Origin: Nitrosomonadales bacterium
GTDB lineage: Bacteria; Pseudomonadota; Gammaproteobacteria; Burkholderiales; Sulfuricellaceae
DNA: 13,029 nt
Direction of reading: 5' to 3'
Assembly (NCBI GenBank): GCA_003104895.1
Contig: PQAG01000207.1
Location: forward strand, 1 to 13,029
Shown: positions 1-6,041 of the stretch, piece after piece
Position numbering within the stretch: the stretch's first letter is position 1
Layout of the letters: each line of letters begins with the position of its first letter
Notes under the pieces: model-generated
The model's input: the letters and a program-made list of their open reading frames with translations, nothing else
The model's database searches: none
What the model was told of the DNA's origin: nothing
Translations under genes and position numbers: made by a program

Positions 1-1308
1 TCGAAAAATCTGGCGGATGATGTTCGCCCCCGCGAGATCTGGGCCTGGGCGATGTACGATTTTGCCAATTCCGGCTATACCACGGTGGTGATTACCGCCA
101 TCTTCAATGCCTATTTCGTGGCGGTGGTTGCAGAAGGAAAAGACTGGGGCACATTTGCCTGGTCGCTGGCGCTGGCGGTGTCCTATTTCCTGGTCATGGT
201 GACGGCCCCTGCGCTGGGCGCTTACGCCGATGCCTATGCCAGCAAGAAGCGCCTGCTGCTGGCCAGCACCATTGGCTGCGTTCTGTTCACCGCCGGACTG
301 GCGCTGGCGGGCAGGGGCGATCTCCAGCTTGCCATTCCGCTGATCATTCTCAGCAATTTCTTCTTTGGCGTGGGGGAAAACCTGATCGCCGCCTTCCTGC
401 CCGAGCTGGCCAGGGGCGAGGCCATGGGCAAGGTTTCCGGCTGGGGCTGGAGCATCGGCTTCATCGGCGGCCTGCTAAGCCTGGGCGCTTCGCTGGCTTA
501 CGTGACCTGGGCCGAAGGGCAGGGGCAGGCCGCGGCCCAGTTCGTGCCCGTCACCATGCTGATCACGGCCGGGCTGTTTGCACTTGCCGCGCTGCCCACG
601 TTCCTGATACTCAAGGAGCGCGCCATTCCCCAGCCGCACTTGCAGGGGCGCGGCATGCTGGGCGAGGCATTCACCCGGCTGGGCGATACGCTGCATCATG
701 CCCGCCGCTACCGCGATCTGGGGCGCTTCCTGGTCTGCCTGGTGTTCTATCAGGCAGGGATTCAGGCGGTGATCGCGCTGGCGGCCATCTATGCAGAACA
801 GGCCATGCATTTCGGCACGCGCGAAACCATCATGCTGGTGCTGCTGGTGAATGTGACCGCGGCAGCGGGCGCTTTTCTGTTCGGCCAGATACAGGACCGG
901 CTGGGCCACATCCGCACCATTGCAATCACGCTGCTGGGCTGGATACTCATGATCCTGATTGCCTACACTGCAGACACGCCGGGCCAGTTCTGGCTGGCTG
1001 CCAACATCACCGGCCTGTGTCTCGGCGCATCCCAGTCGGCGGGGCGGGCGCTGGTCGGTTATTTGAGCCCGCCGGCGCGCAGTGCGGAGTTTTTCGGTTT
1101 GTGGGGGCTGGCCGTGAAACTGTCTTCCATTCTCGGCCCCCTCACCTATGGGCTGGTGAGCTGGATGTCGCGCGGCGACCACCGCCTCGCCATGCTGCTG
1201 ACCGGCAGCTATTTTCTCGCCGGCCTGGTGCTGCTCATGGGCGTGAACGCCGAACGCGGGCGGCGCGCGGCCTTGTTTCCGGAAGATTCCGAAGCTTCAG
1301 TGGCTTGA
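1..1308 (+). CDS. MFS permease, UMF1 (Atg22-like) family, 5' end cut by window
   Basis: Inner-membrane multi-pass transporter of the major facilitator superfamily. Its substrate cannot be read from the sequence. The reading frame is open from base 1, and the codons before the first in-window ATG (52) already read like the family N-terminus (PREIWAWAMYDFANSGY). The true start therefore lies outside the window, probably only a few codons away. Numbering from the ATG at 52: the DFANS motif is at 3-7, the loop after the second helix is ADAYASKKR (about 59-67, like MFS motif A), and the SGWGWSIGFIGG signature of UMF1 permeases is at about 129-140. About twelve hydrophobic segments follow each other to the C-terminus. 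With 418 residues after that ATG it is close to full family length. The last 12 bp overlap the end of the converging bEBP gene, and I see no terminator between them. The family call is firm; the substrate is unknown. Confidence 0.9.
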   Translation, partial: SKNLADDVRPREIWAWAMYDFANSGYTTVVITAIFNAYFVAVVAEGKDWGTFAWSLALAVSYFLVMVTAPALGAYADAYASKKRLLLASTIGCVLFTAGLALAGRGDLQLAIPLIILSNFFFGVGENLIAAFLPELARGEAMGKVSGWGWSIGFIGGLLSLGASLAYVTWAEGQGQAAAQFVPVTMLITAGLFALAALPTFLILKERAIPQPHLQGRGMLGEAFTRLGDTLHHARRYRDLGRFLVCLVFYQAGIQAVIALAAIYAEQAMHFGTRETIMLVLLVNVTAAAGAFLFGQIQDRLGHIRTIAITLLGWILMILIAYTADTPGQFWLAANITGLCLGASQSAGRALVGYLSPPARSAEFFGLWGLAVKLSSILGPLTYGLVSWMSRGDHRLAMLLTGSYFLAGLVLLMGVNAERGRRAALFPEDSEASVA

Positions 1309-2631
1309 CCCGGCTTCCTTGAGCTTGCGGTACAGGGTGCGTTCGCTCATTCCCAGCTTTCCGGCCAGGGATTTTCGGTCGCCGTGGAAATTTTCTGCCG
1401 CCCAGGCGAGGTAGCGCCTTTCCATCTGTTCGACGGGGATCATTTCATAGAAGGGCATGGCTGCGGGAACATCCTCCCTGCTGCTTTTCATGTTGCCCAG
1501 GTGGAGATGCCGGGGCAGGATGGTATTGCCGTCCACCATGATCAGCGCACGCTCCAGGATATTGCGCAATTCCCGCACATTCCCGGGAAAGTCATGGCGC
1601 ATCAGGAGCGCCATGGAATCCTCGGCGAGTGCGATTTTCTTTCCCGGCTCCAGACGGGAGAGCAGGCGCTCCACCAATATTGGCAGATCTTCCATGCGTT
1701 CCCGCAGTGGCGGCAGCTGGATGGGGAAAACATTGAGGCGGAAGTAGAGGTCCTGCCTGAAACTGCCCTCCTGTACCATTTTGGCCAGATCGCGGTGGGT
1801 GGCGGCAATCAGCCTGAAATCCGCGCTCAGCGGTTCGATGCCGCCGACACGGCGATAAGTGCCTGCCTCCAGCAGGCGCAGCAGCTTGACCTGCAGCGGC
1901 AGAGGGATGTCTCCCACCTCGTCCAGGAACAGGGTGCCGCCATAGGCCGCCTCCACCAGTCCGGTCTTGCGGCCAATCGCGCCGGTGAAAGCCCCTTTCT
2001 CATAGCCAAACATTTCGCTCTCGAACAGGGTCTCGGTCAGTCCGGAGCATTCCACTGTCACGAATGGCGCTTCCGCACGCGGGCTCATGCCGTGGATGGC
2101 CTGGGCCACCAGTTCCTTGCCGGTGCCTGATTCTCCCAGCAGCAGTACCGAGCTTTCCCGGGCGGCAACCCGCCTGGCGAGCTCGAGCATGCGATTGAAC
2201 GGCCGGGAGTAGCCCACCATCTCGTGATCTCGGGCGCCTTCATGGGCATGGCGCAGGACGTGCATGGTTTCCATGAAATAGGTCATGCTTCCGGCCTTGT
2301 TCCTGACCGGAAGGACTTCCACTTCCACATGCTCCCTTCCTGCGGAAGTGTGATGCACGTGGAGCACGCGTCTGGGTTCGCCGCTTTCCATGGAATCCCG
2401 CAACGGGCAGTTTTCGCCAGCCTGGTCGCAGGGCTTGTCGTAGTGATGGGAGAGTTCGTAGCAGAAACGCCCGTCTATTTTCCGCCCGGCGCCGAATTCC
2501 CGCCGGTAGGCTGCATTGGCGGCGAGGATGCGGTAGTGTTCGTCAAGAAGAATCTTGGGCTCCGGAAAGCTGTCAAGAAGCGTGACCAGTTCGGGCGGGA
2601 CCTTGGCAATCGTCATTGAAATGTCATCCAT
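1297..2631 (-). CDS. Sigma-54 enhancer-binding protein: PAS - AAA+ - Fis HTH
   Basis: Transcription activator that hydrolyses ATP to open sigma-54 RNA polymerase promoters. From the ATG at 2631 (444 aa) it has a PAS-like sensor (about 12-130), the AAA+ core with Walker A GESGTGKE (166-173), the sigma-54-contacting GAFTGA loop (213-218) and Walker B FLDEVGD (235-241), then a Fis-type helix-turn-helix ending SERTLYRKLKEAGSSH. There is no receiver domain, so it probably senses a signal directly. The PAS domain carries Cys57, Cys68 and Cys75 with two adjacent His (CYELSHH, PCDQAGENCPL), which suggests a metal, redox or cofactor signal (inference). The frame stays open to a TTG at 2677-2679, but that codon lies in the -35 box of a likely promoter and has no ribosome site, so I reject it. 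An ATG at 2614-2616 with GGATGA upstream is a possible alternative start. The gene is divergent from the candidate small RNA and is probably its activator. Confidence 0.93.
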   Translation of the reverse strand: MDDISMTIAKVPPELVTLLDSFPEPKILLDEHYRILAANAAYRREFGAGRKIDGRFCYELSHHYDKPCDQAGENCPLRDSMESGEPRRVLHVHHTSAGREHVEVEVLPVRNKAGSMTYFMETMHVLRHAHEGARDHEMVGYSRPFNRMLELARRVAARESSVLLLGESGTGKELVAQAIHGMSPRAEAPFVTVECSGLTETLFESEMFGYEKGAFTGAIGRKTGLVEAAYGGTLFLDEVGDIPLPLQVKLLRLLEAGTYRRVGGIEPLSADFRLIAATHRDLAKMVQEGSFRQDLYFRLNVFPIQLPPLRERMEDLPILVERLLSRLEPGKKIALAEDSMALLMRHDFPGNVRELRNILERALIMVDGNTILPRHLHLGNMKSSREDVPAAMPFYEMIPVEQMERRYLAWAAENFHGDRKSLAGKLGMSERTLYRKLKEAGSSH

Positions 2632-2643
2632 GGCGGTTGTGAT

Positions 2644-2670
2644 TGGCGTATTATGCCATTTATGGCGTAA
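2644..2670. promoter_or_regulatory. Putative bEBP binding site (UAS) with three TGGCRTA half-sites
   Basis: TTATGCCAT and ATGGCGTAA, separated by TT, form a 9+2+9 near-palindrome at 2651-2670 with one mismatch. A further TGGCGTA at 2644-2650 is a direct copy of the half-site 19 bp away and pairs with the same central TATGCCA. The site is centred about 120 bp before the predicted sigma-54 start, the usual distance for an enhancer-binding protein, and lies next to the gene encoding such a protein. Binding by that bEBP is inferred from position and symmetry. Confidence 0.5.
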
Positions 2671-2679
2671 TGAGTTCAA
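2650..2679 (-). promoter_or_regulatory. Sigma-70-like promoter of the bEBP gene
   Basis: Read on the minus strand, TTGAAC (complement of 2674-2679, 4/6 to consensus) is followed by an 18-bp spacer and CATAAT (complement of 2650-2655, 5/6). The predicted start of transcription is near 2643, giving a leader of only about 12 nt to the ATG at 2631, or about 27 nt to the ATG at 2616. The -10 box lies inside the near-palindrome at 2651-2670, which would let a protein bound there repress this promoter. The boxes are visible; the activity and autorepression are inference. Confidence 0.5.
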
Positions 2680-2756
2680 TTCCAGGGAGAGCGGATTTTC
2701 TTCAATCTGCCGGTAGTATCATGATAAAAAGCATTATTTCCGGTTTTATGGATTGG

Positions 2757-2772
2757 TGGCATGGGTTTTGCT
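2757..2772 (+). promoter_or_regulatory. Sigma-54 (-24/-12) promoter
   Basis: The sequence TGGCATGGGTTTTGCT matches the consensus TGGCAC-N5-TTGCW except for one base. It has the invariant GG (2758-2759) and GC (2770-2771) separated by exactly 10 bp. It points right, away from the bEBP gene, and is followed by the AT-rich stretch AAATATAAA. Transcription would start near 2783. No protein gene begins before the terminator at 2856-2887, so the direct product appears to be a short RNA. This is a strong match by motif, spacing and context; activity has not been shown. Confidence 0.8.
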
Positions 2773-2782
2773 AAATATAAAT

Positions 2783-2887
2783 TGCTGATTGGCCGGGACA
2801 GAAGTTGTGCCGGCTAAACTCCTCCCTGACGGAATCCCCTCAGCCGTCAGCCTCCCCTGTGGCGCCTCGCGCCACAGGTTTTTTTTT
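2783..2887 (+). ncRNA. Candidate sigma-54-dependent small RNA, about 105 nt, with exposed C-rich segments
   Basis: This RNA is bounded by the -24/-12 promoter on the left and an intrinsic terminator on the right, and contains no convincing ORF. Stem-loop 1 (2789-2817) has GCCGG/CCGGC plus ACA/TGT around one G-G mismatch, with loop GAAGT. Stem-loop 2 (2826-2850) is a perfect 7-bp CTGACGG/CCGTCAG stem with an 11-nt loop, AATCCCCTCAG. Stem-loop 3 is the terminator with its U tail, the type of 3' end used by Hfq-bound RNAs. The unpaired parts are C-rich: ACTCCTCC (2818-2825), CCCCTC in loop 2 (2836-2841) and CCTCC (2851-2855). All are complementary to Shine-Dalgarno sequences, which suggests a translational repressor acting on ribosome binding sites. 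The structure was read by eye. The alternative is a leader with an attenuator for the hydrolase gene at 2929. I do not recognise it as a named RNA family. Confidence 0.65.
2856..2887 (+). terminator. Strong intrinsic terminator
   Basis: A perfect 10-bp stem CCTGTGGCGC/GCGCCACAGG (2856-2865 with 2869-2878), with loop CTC, is followed directly by nine Ts (2879-2887). The opposite strand has no T run after the hairpin, so it works only for rightward transcription. The only rightward source between the convergent gene end at 1308 and here is the promoter region at about 2757. Confidence 0.93.
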
Positions 2888-2928
2888 GTGCGATAGCCTG
2901 TCAAGCTTGATCAATCAAAGCGAATGAA

Positions 2929-3816
2929 ATGCGCGGCATGTTGAATCTGATGTTGATTCTGGCCGGTTGCGGCCTGGTTATTATGGCTTTCCACGTCCTG
3001 ATCCGCTGGAGCTTGCGCGCGCCGAGAATAGTGGAACAATCCACGCCCGAGGCGGTGGGGCTGGAATACTCTGAAAAGCTTATTCCGGGCGCCAACGGCA
3101 AGCGCCTTTTCGCCTGGTTCATTCCAGCGCCAGGTGCAGGGAAGGCGCCAGCGCTGGCAGTTTTGCACGGATGGGGCGGCAATGCGGAAACGATGCTTCC
3201 TCTTGCCGGGCCACTGCATCGTGCCGGTTATGCCCTGCTGTTCATCGACGCCCGCAGCCATGGCCGCAGCGACATCGATACCTTCTCGTCCATGCCCCGT
3301 TTTGCCGAGGATCTCGACCACGCCTTGCACTGGCTCAAACGGCAGCCTGACGTGGACCCTGAACGGATAGGGATAGCCGGCCATTCCGTGGGAGCCGCCG
3401 CAGCCCTGCTCGCCGCCTCGCGCCGGGACGATCTGGCGGCGGTGGTCTGCATTGCCGCTTTCGCCCATCCCAGGACGGTCATGCGCCGCCTGCTTGCCTC
3501 CTGGCGGGTGCCATATGTTCCATTCGGATGGTATATCCTGCAATACGTTCAGCACGTGATCGGCCGCCGCTTCGATGACATCGCGCCGCTCAACACCATA
3601 GGGCGCCTGCGCTGTCCGGTCCTGCTGGTTCATGGCAGCGAGGATGCAACGGTTCCCGTTGCGGAAGCGCAAGCCTTGTATGCCAGACATCGCGGTGCAG
3701 CGGACAGGCTGCTGGTGGTGAAGGGGAGCCATGACAGTTACGATGACCTGGAACGCCAGATCGGCGGCCTGACCGGTTTTCTCGCCGAAGCCATGAATCG
3801 CCAAATGGCCCATTAA
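2929..3816 (+). CDS. Membrane-anchored alpha/beta hydrolase
   Basis: Serine hydrolase of the alpha/beta fold, 295 aa; the substrate is unknown. Residues about 4-24 form one hydrophobic helix followed by IRWSLR, so the protein is probably tethered to the inner membrane by its N-terminus. The catalytic domain shows the oxyanion-region motif HGWGG (80-84), the nucleophile elbow GHSVGAAAA (Ser153), the acid Asp239 in VHGSEDATVP and the base His268 in KGSHDSY. The HGRSD segment (111-115) after strand 4 is typical. The start is not well fixed: no clear ribosome site precedes 2929, and an ATG at 2938 in the same frame would begin closer to the membrane helix. It begins 41 bp after the strong terminator, so it depends on read-through or on a promoter I cannot see in that gap. 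The next gene follows by 10 bp and is probably co-transcribed. Confidence 0.88.
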   Translation: MRGMLNLMLILAGCGLVIMAFHVLIRWSLRAPRIVEQSTPEAVGLEYSEKLIPGANGKRLFAWFIPAPGAGKAPALAVLHGWGGNAETMLPLAGPLHRAGYALLFIDARSHGRSDIDTFSSMPRFAEDLDHALHWLKRQPDVDPERIGIAGHSVGAAAALLAASRRDDLAAVVCIAAFAHPRTVMRRLLASWRVPYVPFGWYILQYVQHVIGRRFDDIAPLNTIGRLRCPVLLVHGSEDATVPVAEAQALYARHRGAADRLLVVKGSHDSYDDLERQIGGLTGFLAEAMNRQMAH

Positions 3817-3826
3817 AGGGATTCTG

Positions 3827-4552
3827 ATGATCGAACTGCACCAGTTCCGCCCCTTCTGGGGACTGCCCAATGCCAGCCCTTTCTGCATGAAGGCGGAAAC
3901 CTACTTGCGTTTCCGGCGCATTCCGTACCGGGTGGTGCCGAGCGGGCCGCGCAAGTCTCCGACCGGCAGGATTCCCTTCATCGTGGAGGACGGCCGGACC
4001 ATAACCGATTCCGAGGCCATCATCGCCCACTTCGAGAGCCGGCAGGCGGCGCGCCTGGACGATGGCTTGAGCGAGGCCGGCCGGGCGCTCGCCTTTTTCG
4101 TGCGCGAACTGGTGGAGGAGCGGCTCTACTGGCAGATCACCTACATGCGCTGGGGCGATCCGGCCGGCTGGGAGGTGTTCAGGCCGGATCTGGTGAAATA
4201 CCTGCCCCTGGGCATGCGCGGCCCGGTGCTGTTCCTGCTGCGCCGCATGCTGCTGCGTCAGATGCGCCAGCACGGGCTGACTCCCGCCGACCCGCAGGGC
4301 GCCTACGCCAGGGGCAGGGCCGTGCTGGATGCGCTGGCGGGCCTGCTGGGCGGCAAGCCCTTTTTTCTCGGCGCTGAACCGCGCAGCCTGGACATGAGCC
4401 TGTATGCTTTTCTCGCCAATATCCTGGATCAGCCCCACGGCAATCCGCTCCAGGAACACGCCAGGACGCTCGCCAACCTGGTGGCCTACTGCGCGCGCAT
4501 GAAGGCGCTGTGCTGGCAGGGCTGGACAATGGAGCATGCTCCGGGGAAATAG
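3827..4552 (+). CDS. Glutathione S-transferase-like protein
   Basis: Soluble 241-aa protein with a thioredoxin-like N-terminal domain (about 1-72) and an all-helical C-terminal domain. Visible GST features are the N-terminal strand and active-site region NASPFCMKAE (Cys20), the cis-proline segment GRIPFI (Pro50), the glutathione gamma-glutamyl-binding pair DSEAI (61-65), and a C-terminal core motif GAEPRSLDMSLYAFL (182-196). The layout resembles the metaxin/FAX-like branch of GSTs rather than a classic detoxifying enzyme, so glutathione transfer activity is not assured. The start is supported by AAAGGG 8 nt before the ATG. It lies 10 bp after the hydrolase gene, so the two form a likely operon. 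No pathway can be named from the context. Confidence 0.85.
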   Translation: MIELHQFRPFWGLPNASPFCMKAETYLRFRRIPYRVVPSGPRKSPTGRIPFIVEDGRTITDSEAIIAHFESRQAARLDDGLSEAGRALAFFVRELVEERLYWQITYMRWGDPAGWEVFRPDLVKYLPLGMRGPVLFLLRRMLLRQMRQHGLTPADPQGAYARGRAVLDALAGLLGGKPFFLGAEPRSLDMSLYAFLANILDQPHGNPLQEHARTLANLVAYCARMKALCWQGWTMEHAPGK

Positions 4553-4625
4553 CCTGTTGTGCGCAGGGTGAATAGGCTTCAAAATCGAAGCTGCATTTGA
4601 TTACACCGGCGATTCCCAAGATTTC
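4553..4625 (+). promoter_or_regulatory. Intergenic gap upstream of aat with a weak promoter candidate
   Basis: This 73-bp gap holds TTGTGC (4557-4562), a 17-bp spacer and CAAAAT (4580-4585), only a weak sigma-70 match (3/6 and 4/6). A short inverted repeat GCTTC/GAAGC with a 6-nt loop overlaps the -10 box. I see no terminator and no clear ribosome site before aat. It may be a promoter for the aat-to-kinase run, or simply a spacer within a longer transcript. Confidence 0.25.
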
Positions 4626-5324
4626 ATGATCCCCTGGCTCTACCCCGGCGACGCCTTCCCGCCCGTTACGCAAGCCCTGCGGGAGCCCAACGGCTTGCTC
4701 GCCGCCGGCGGCGATCTGTCGCCGCAGCGGCTGGTCGACGCCTACCGCCACGGCATCTTTCCCTGGTTCAACCCCGGCGAGCCGATCCTGTGGTGGAGCC
4801 CCGATCCGCGCATGGTGTTGTTTCCCCGCGAACTCAAGGTTTCGCGTTCCTTGCGCAAGACGCTGAAGAAGCGTGATTACGAGGTGCGCGTGGATATGGC
4901 CTTCATGGATGTCATGCGGAACTGCGCCGCGCCCCGCGCCGGGCAGCCCGGCACCTGGATCAGCGAGGAAATGGTCGCGGCTTACAGCCGCCTCCATGCA
5001 ATGGGCCTGGCCCATTCGGTCGAAACCTGGCGTGCTGGAGAACTGGTTGGCGGGCTGTATGGCATCGCGCTGGGGAAAATGTTCTATGGGGAGTCGATGT
5101 TTTCCCGCGCCACGGATGCCTCCAAGATCGCCTTTGTGCATCTGGTCCGGCAGCTGGAGCGCTGGAGCTTCGGAATGATCGACTGCCAGATGAAGACCGC
5201 GCACCTGGCCAGCCTCGGGGCGCGTGAAATTCCCCGCGCCGGGTTTGTGCAGCATTTGAACCAGCTGTTAGAATTGCCCAACGAATACGGCCGCTGGCAG
5301 TTTGACCATGACCTCCCTGAGTGA
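4626..5324 (+). CDS. aat: Leucyl/phenylalanyl-tRNA-protein transferase
   Basis: Cytoplasmic enzyme of the bacterial N-end rule. It moves Leu or Phe from aminoacyl-tRNA onto proteins starting with Arg or Lys, marking them for ClpS-ClpAP. The 232-aa length is normal, and the sequence carries the family landmarks in order: PNGLLAAGGDLS (21-32), GIFPWF (43-48), WWSPDPR (56-62), GLYG (143-146), GESMFS (155-160) and IDCQMKTAHLASLGAREIPR (185-204). The start at MIPWLYPGD matches the conserved N-terminus, though no good ribosome site is visible. It overlaps bpt by 17 bp. The pair supplies both aminoacyl transferases of the pathway, one for basic and one for acidic N-termini. Confidence 0.97.
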   Translation: MIPWLYPGDAFPPVTQALREPNGLLAAGGDLSPQRLVDAYRHGIFPWFNPGEPILWWSPDPRMVLFPRELKVSRSLRKTLKKRDYEVRVDMAFMDVMRNCAAPRAGQPGTWISEEMVAAYSRLHAMGLAHSVETWRAGELVGGLYGIALGKMFYGESMFSRATDASKIAFVHLVRQLERWSFGMIDCQMKTAHLASLGAREIPRAGFVQHLNQLLELPNEYGRWQFDHDLPE

Positions 5325-6039
5325 CTTTCCCCCGCACCAGCTCCAGTTCTATCTCACGGCGCCTTATCCCTGCAGCTACCTGCCTGACCGGGAAGCGCGC
5401 TCCGAGGTGGTGACACCCAATGAGCTGGTGGATGCTGCCGTCTACAGCCGGCTGATCCGGGCCGGATTCCGGCGCAGCGGGCTATATACCTATCGCCCGC
5501 AGTGCGGCCAGTGCCATGCCTGTGTGCCGGTGCGGCTGGTGGCTGAGGATTTCAAGCCCAGCCGTTCGCAGCGCCGCGCCTGGTCGCGCAACCAGCACCT
5601 CCGGGCGGATTTGCGCGAGCAGGTTTTCGAGCCGGAACACTACCAGCTCTATCGCCGCTATCAGGCGAGCCGCCATGCCGGCGGCGGCATGGATCAGGGT
5701 GGCGAGGAGCAGTACCGTTCGTTTCTGCTGCAGAGCGGCGTGACCTCCCTGCTGGTGGAGTTTCGCGATGAAACGGCGCTGCGCATGGTGAGCCTGGTGG
5801 ACGTGGTGGAGGATGGCCTGTCTTCCGTTTACACCTTTTTTGATCCGGAGCTGCCGCAGGCCGGTTTCGGCACTTACAGCATCCTGTGGCAGGTGGAGTT
5901 GTGCCGCAGGCTGGGCTTGCCTTATCTCTATCTTGGCTACTGGATTGCTGAGAGCGGCAAAATGGCTTATAAAGCCAGCTTCCGGCCTTTACAGGGGCTG
6001 GTGAATGGAGCCTGGCAATTTCTAATGGATAAGCTCTAA
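5308..6039 (+). CDS. bpt: Aspartate/glutamate leucyltransferase (ATE1-like)
   Basis: N-end rule enzyme related to eukaryotic arginyltransferase. In characterised bacterial members it transfers Leu to N-terminal Asp or Glu. It is 243 aa from the ATG at 5308. The frame also contains a TTG at 5302, two codons earlier, but the ATG gives the usual N-terminus MTSLSDFPPHQLQFY. The conserved cysteine region is intact: YPCSYLPDR (Cys22) and CGQCHACVPVR (Cys66, Cys69, Cys72), the cluster associated with metal or Fe-S binding in ATE proteins. The C-terminal GNAT-like part ends with YLYLGYWIAESGKMAYKASF, also characteristic. It starts inside aat (17-bp overlap), which suggests translational coupling. It ends 2 bp before the HD-GYP gene. 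Confidence 0.95.
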   Translation: MTSLSDFPPHQLQFYLTAPYPCSYLPDREARSEVVTPNELVDAAVYSRLIRAGFRRSGLYTYRPQCGQCHACVPVRLVAEDFKPSRSQRRAWSRNQHLRADLREQVFEPEHYQLYRRYQASRHAGGGMDQGGEEQYRSFLLQSGVTSLLVEFRDETALRMVSLVDVVEDGLSSVYTFFDPELPQAGFGTYSILWQVELCRRLGLPYLYLGYWIAESGKMAYKASFRPLQGLVNGAWQFLMDKL

Positions 6040-6041
6040 GC

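Noticed and set aside
2632..2679. N-terminal extension of the bEBP gene from a TTG at 2677-2679
   Set aside because: The extension has no ribosome site, and its codons cover the -35/-10 boxes and the near-palindrome. The ATG at 2631 (or 2616) fits the promoter and the domain start better.
2717..2726. Perfect palindrome TATCATGATA between the putative UAS and the sigma-54 promoter
   Set aside because: It is short and AT-rich, has no second copy, and does not match the IHF consensus. It could be an operator, but nothing else supports this.
2911..3888. Minus-strand open frame (325 codons) opposite the alpha/beta hydrolase
   Set aside because: The plus-strand frame has a complete catalytic triad and a membrane helix. 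The antisense product has no recognisable features.
4179..5255. Long minus-strand open frame (358 codons) opposite the GST and aat genes
   Set aside because: It is antisense to two well-supported genes, its translation shows no recognisable domain, and long open antisense frames are common in G+C-rich genes.
5302..5307. TTG start of bpt, two codons before the ATG
   Set aside because: The ATG at 5308 gives the conserved N-terminus, and the TTG has no better ribosome site.
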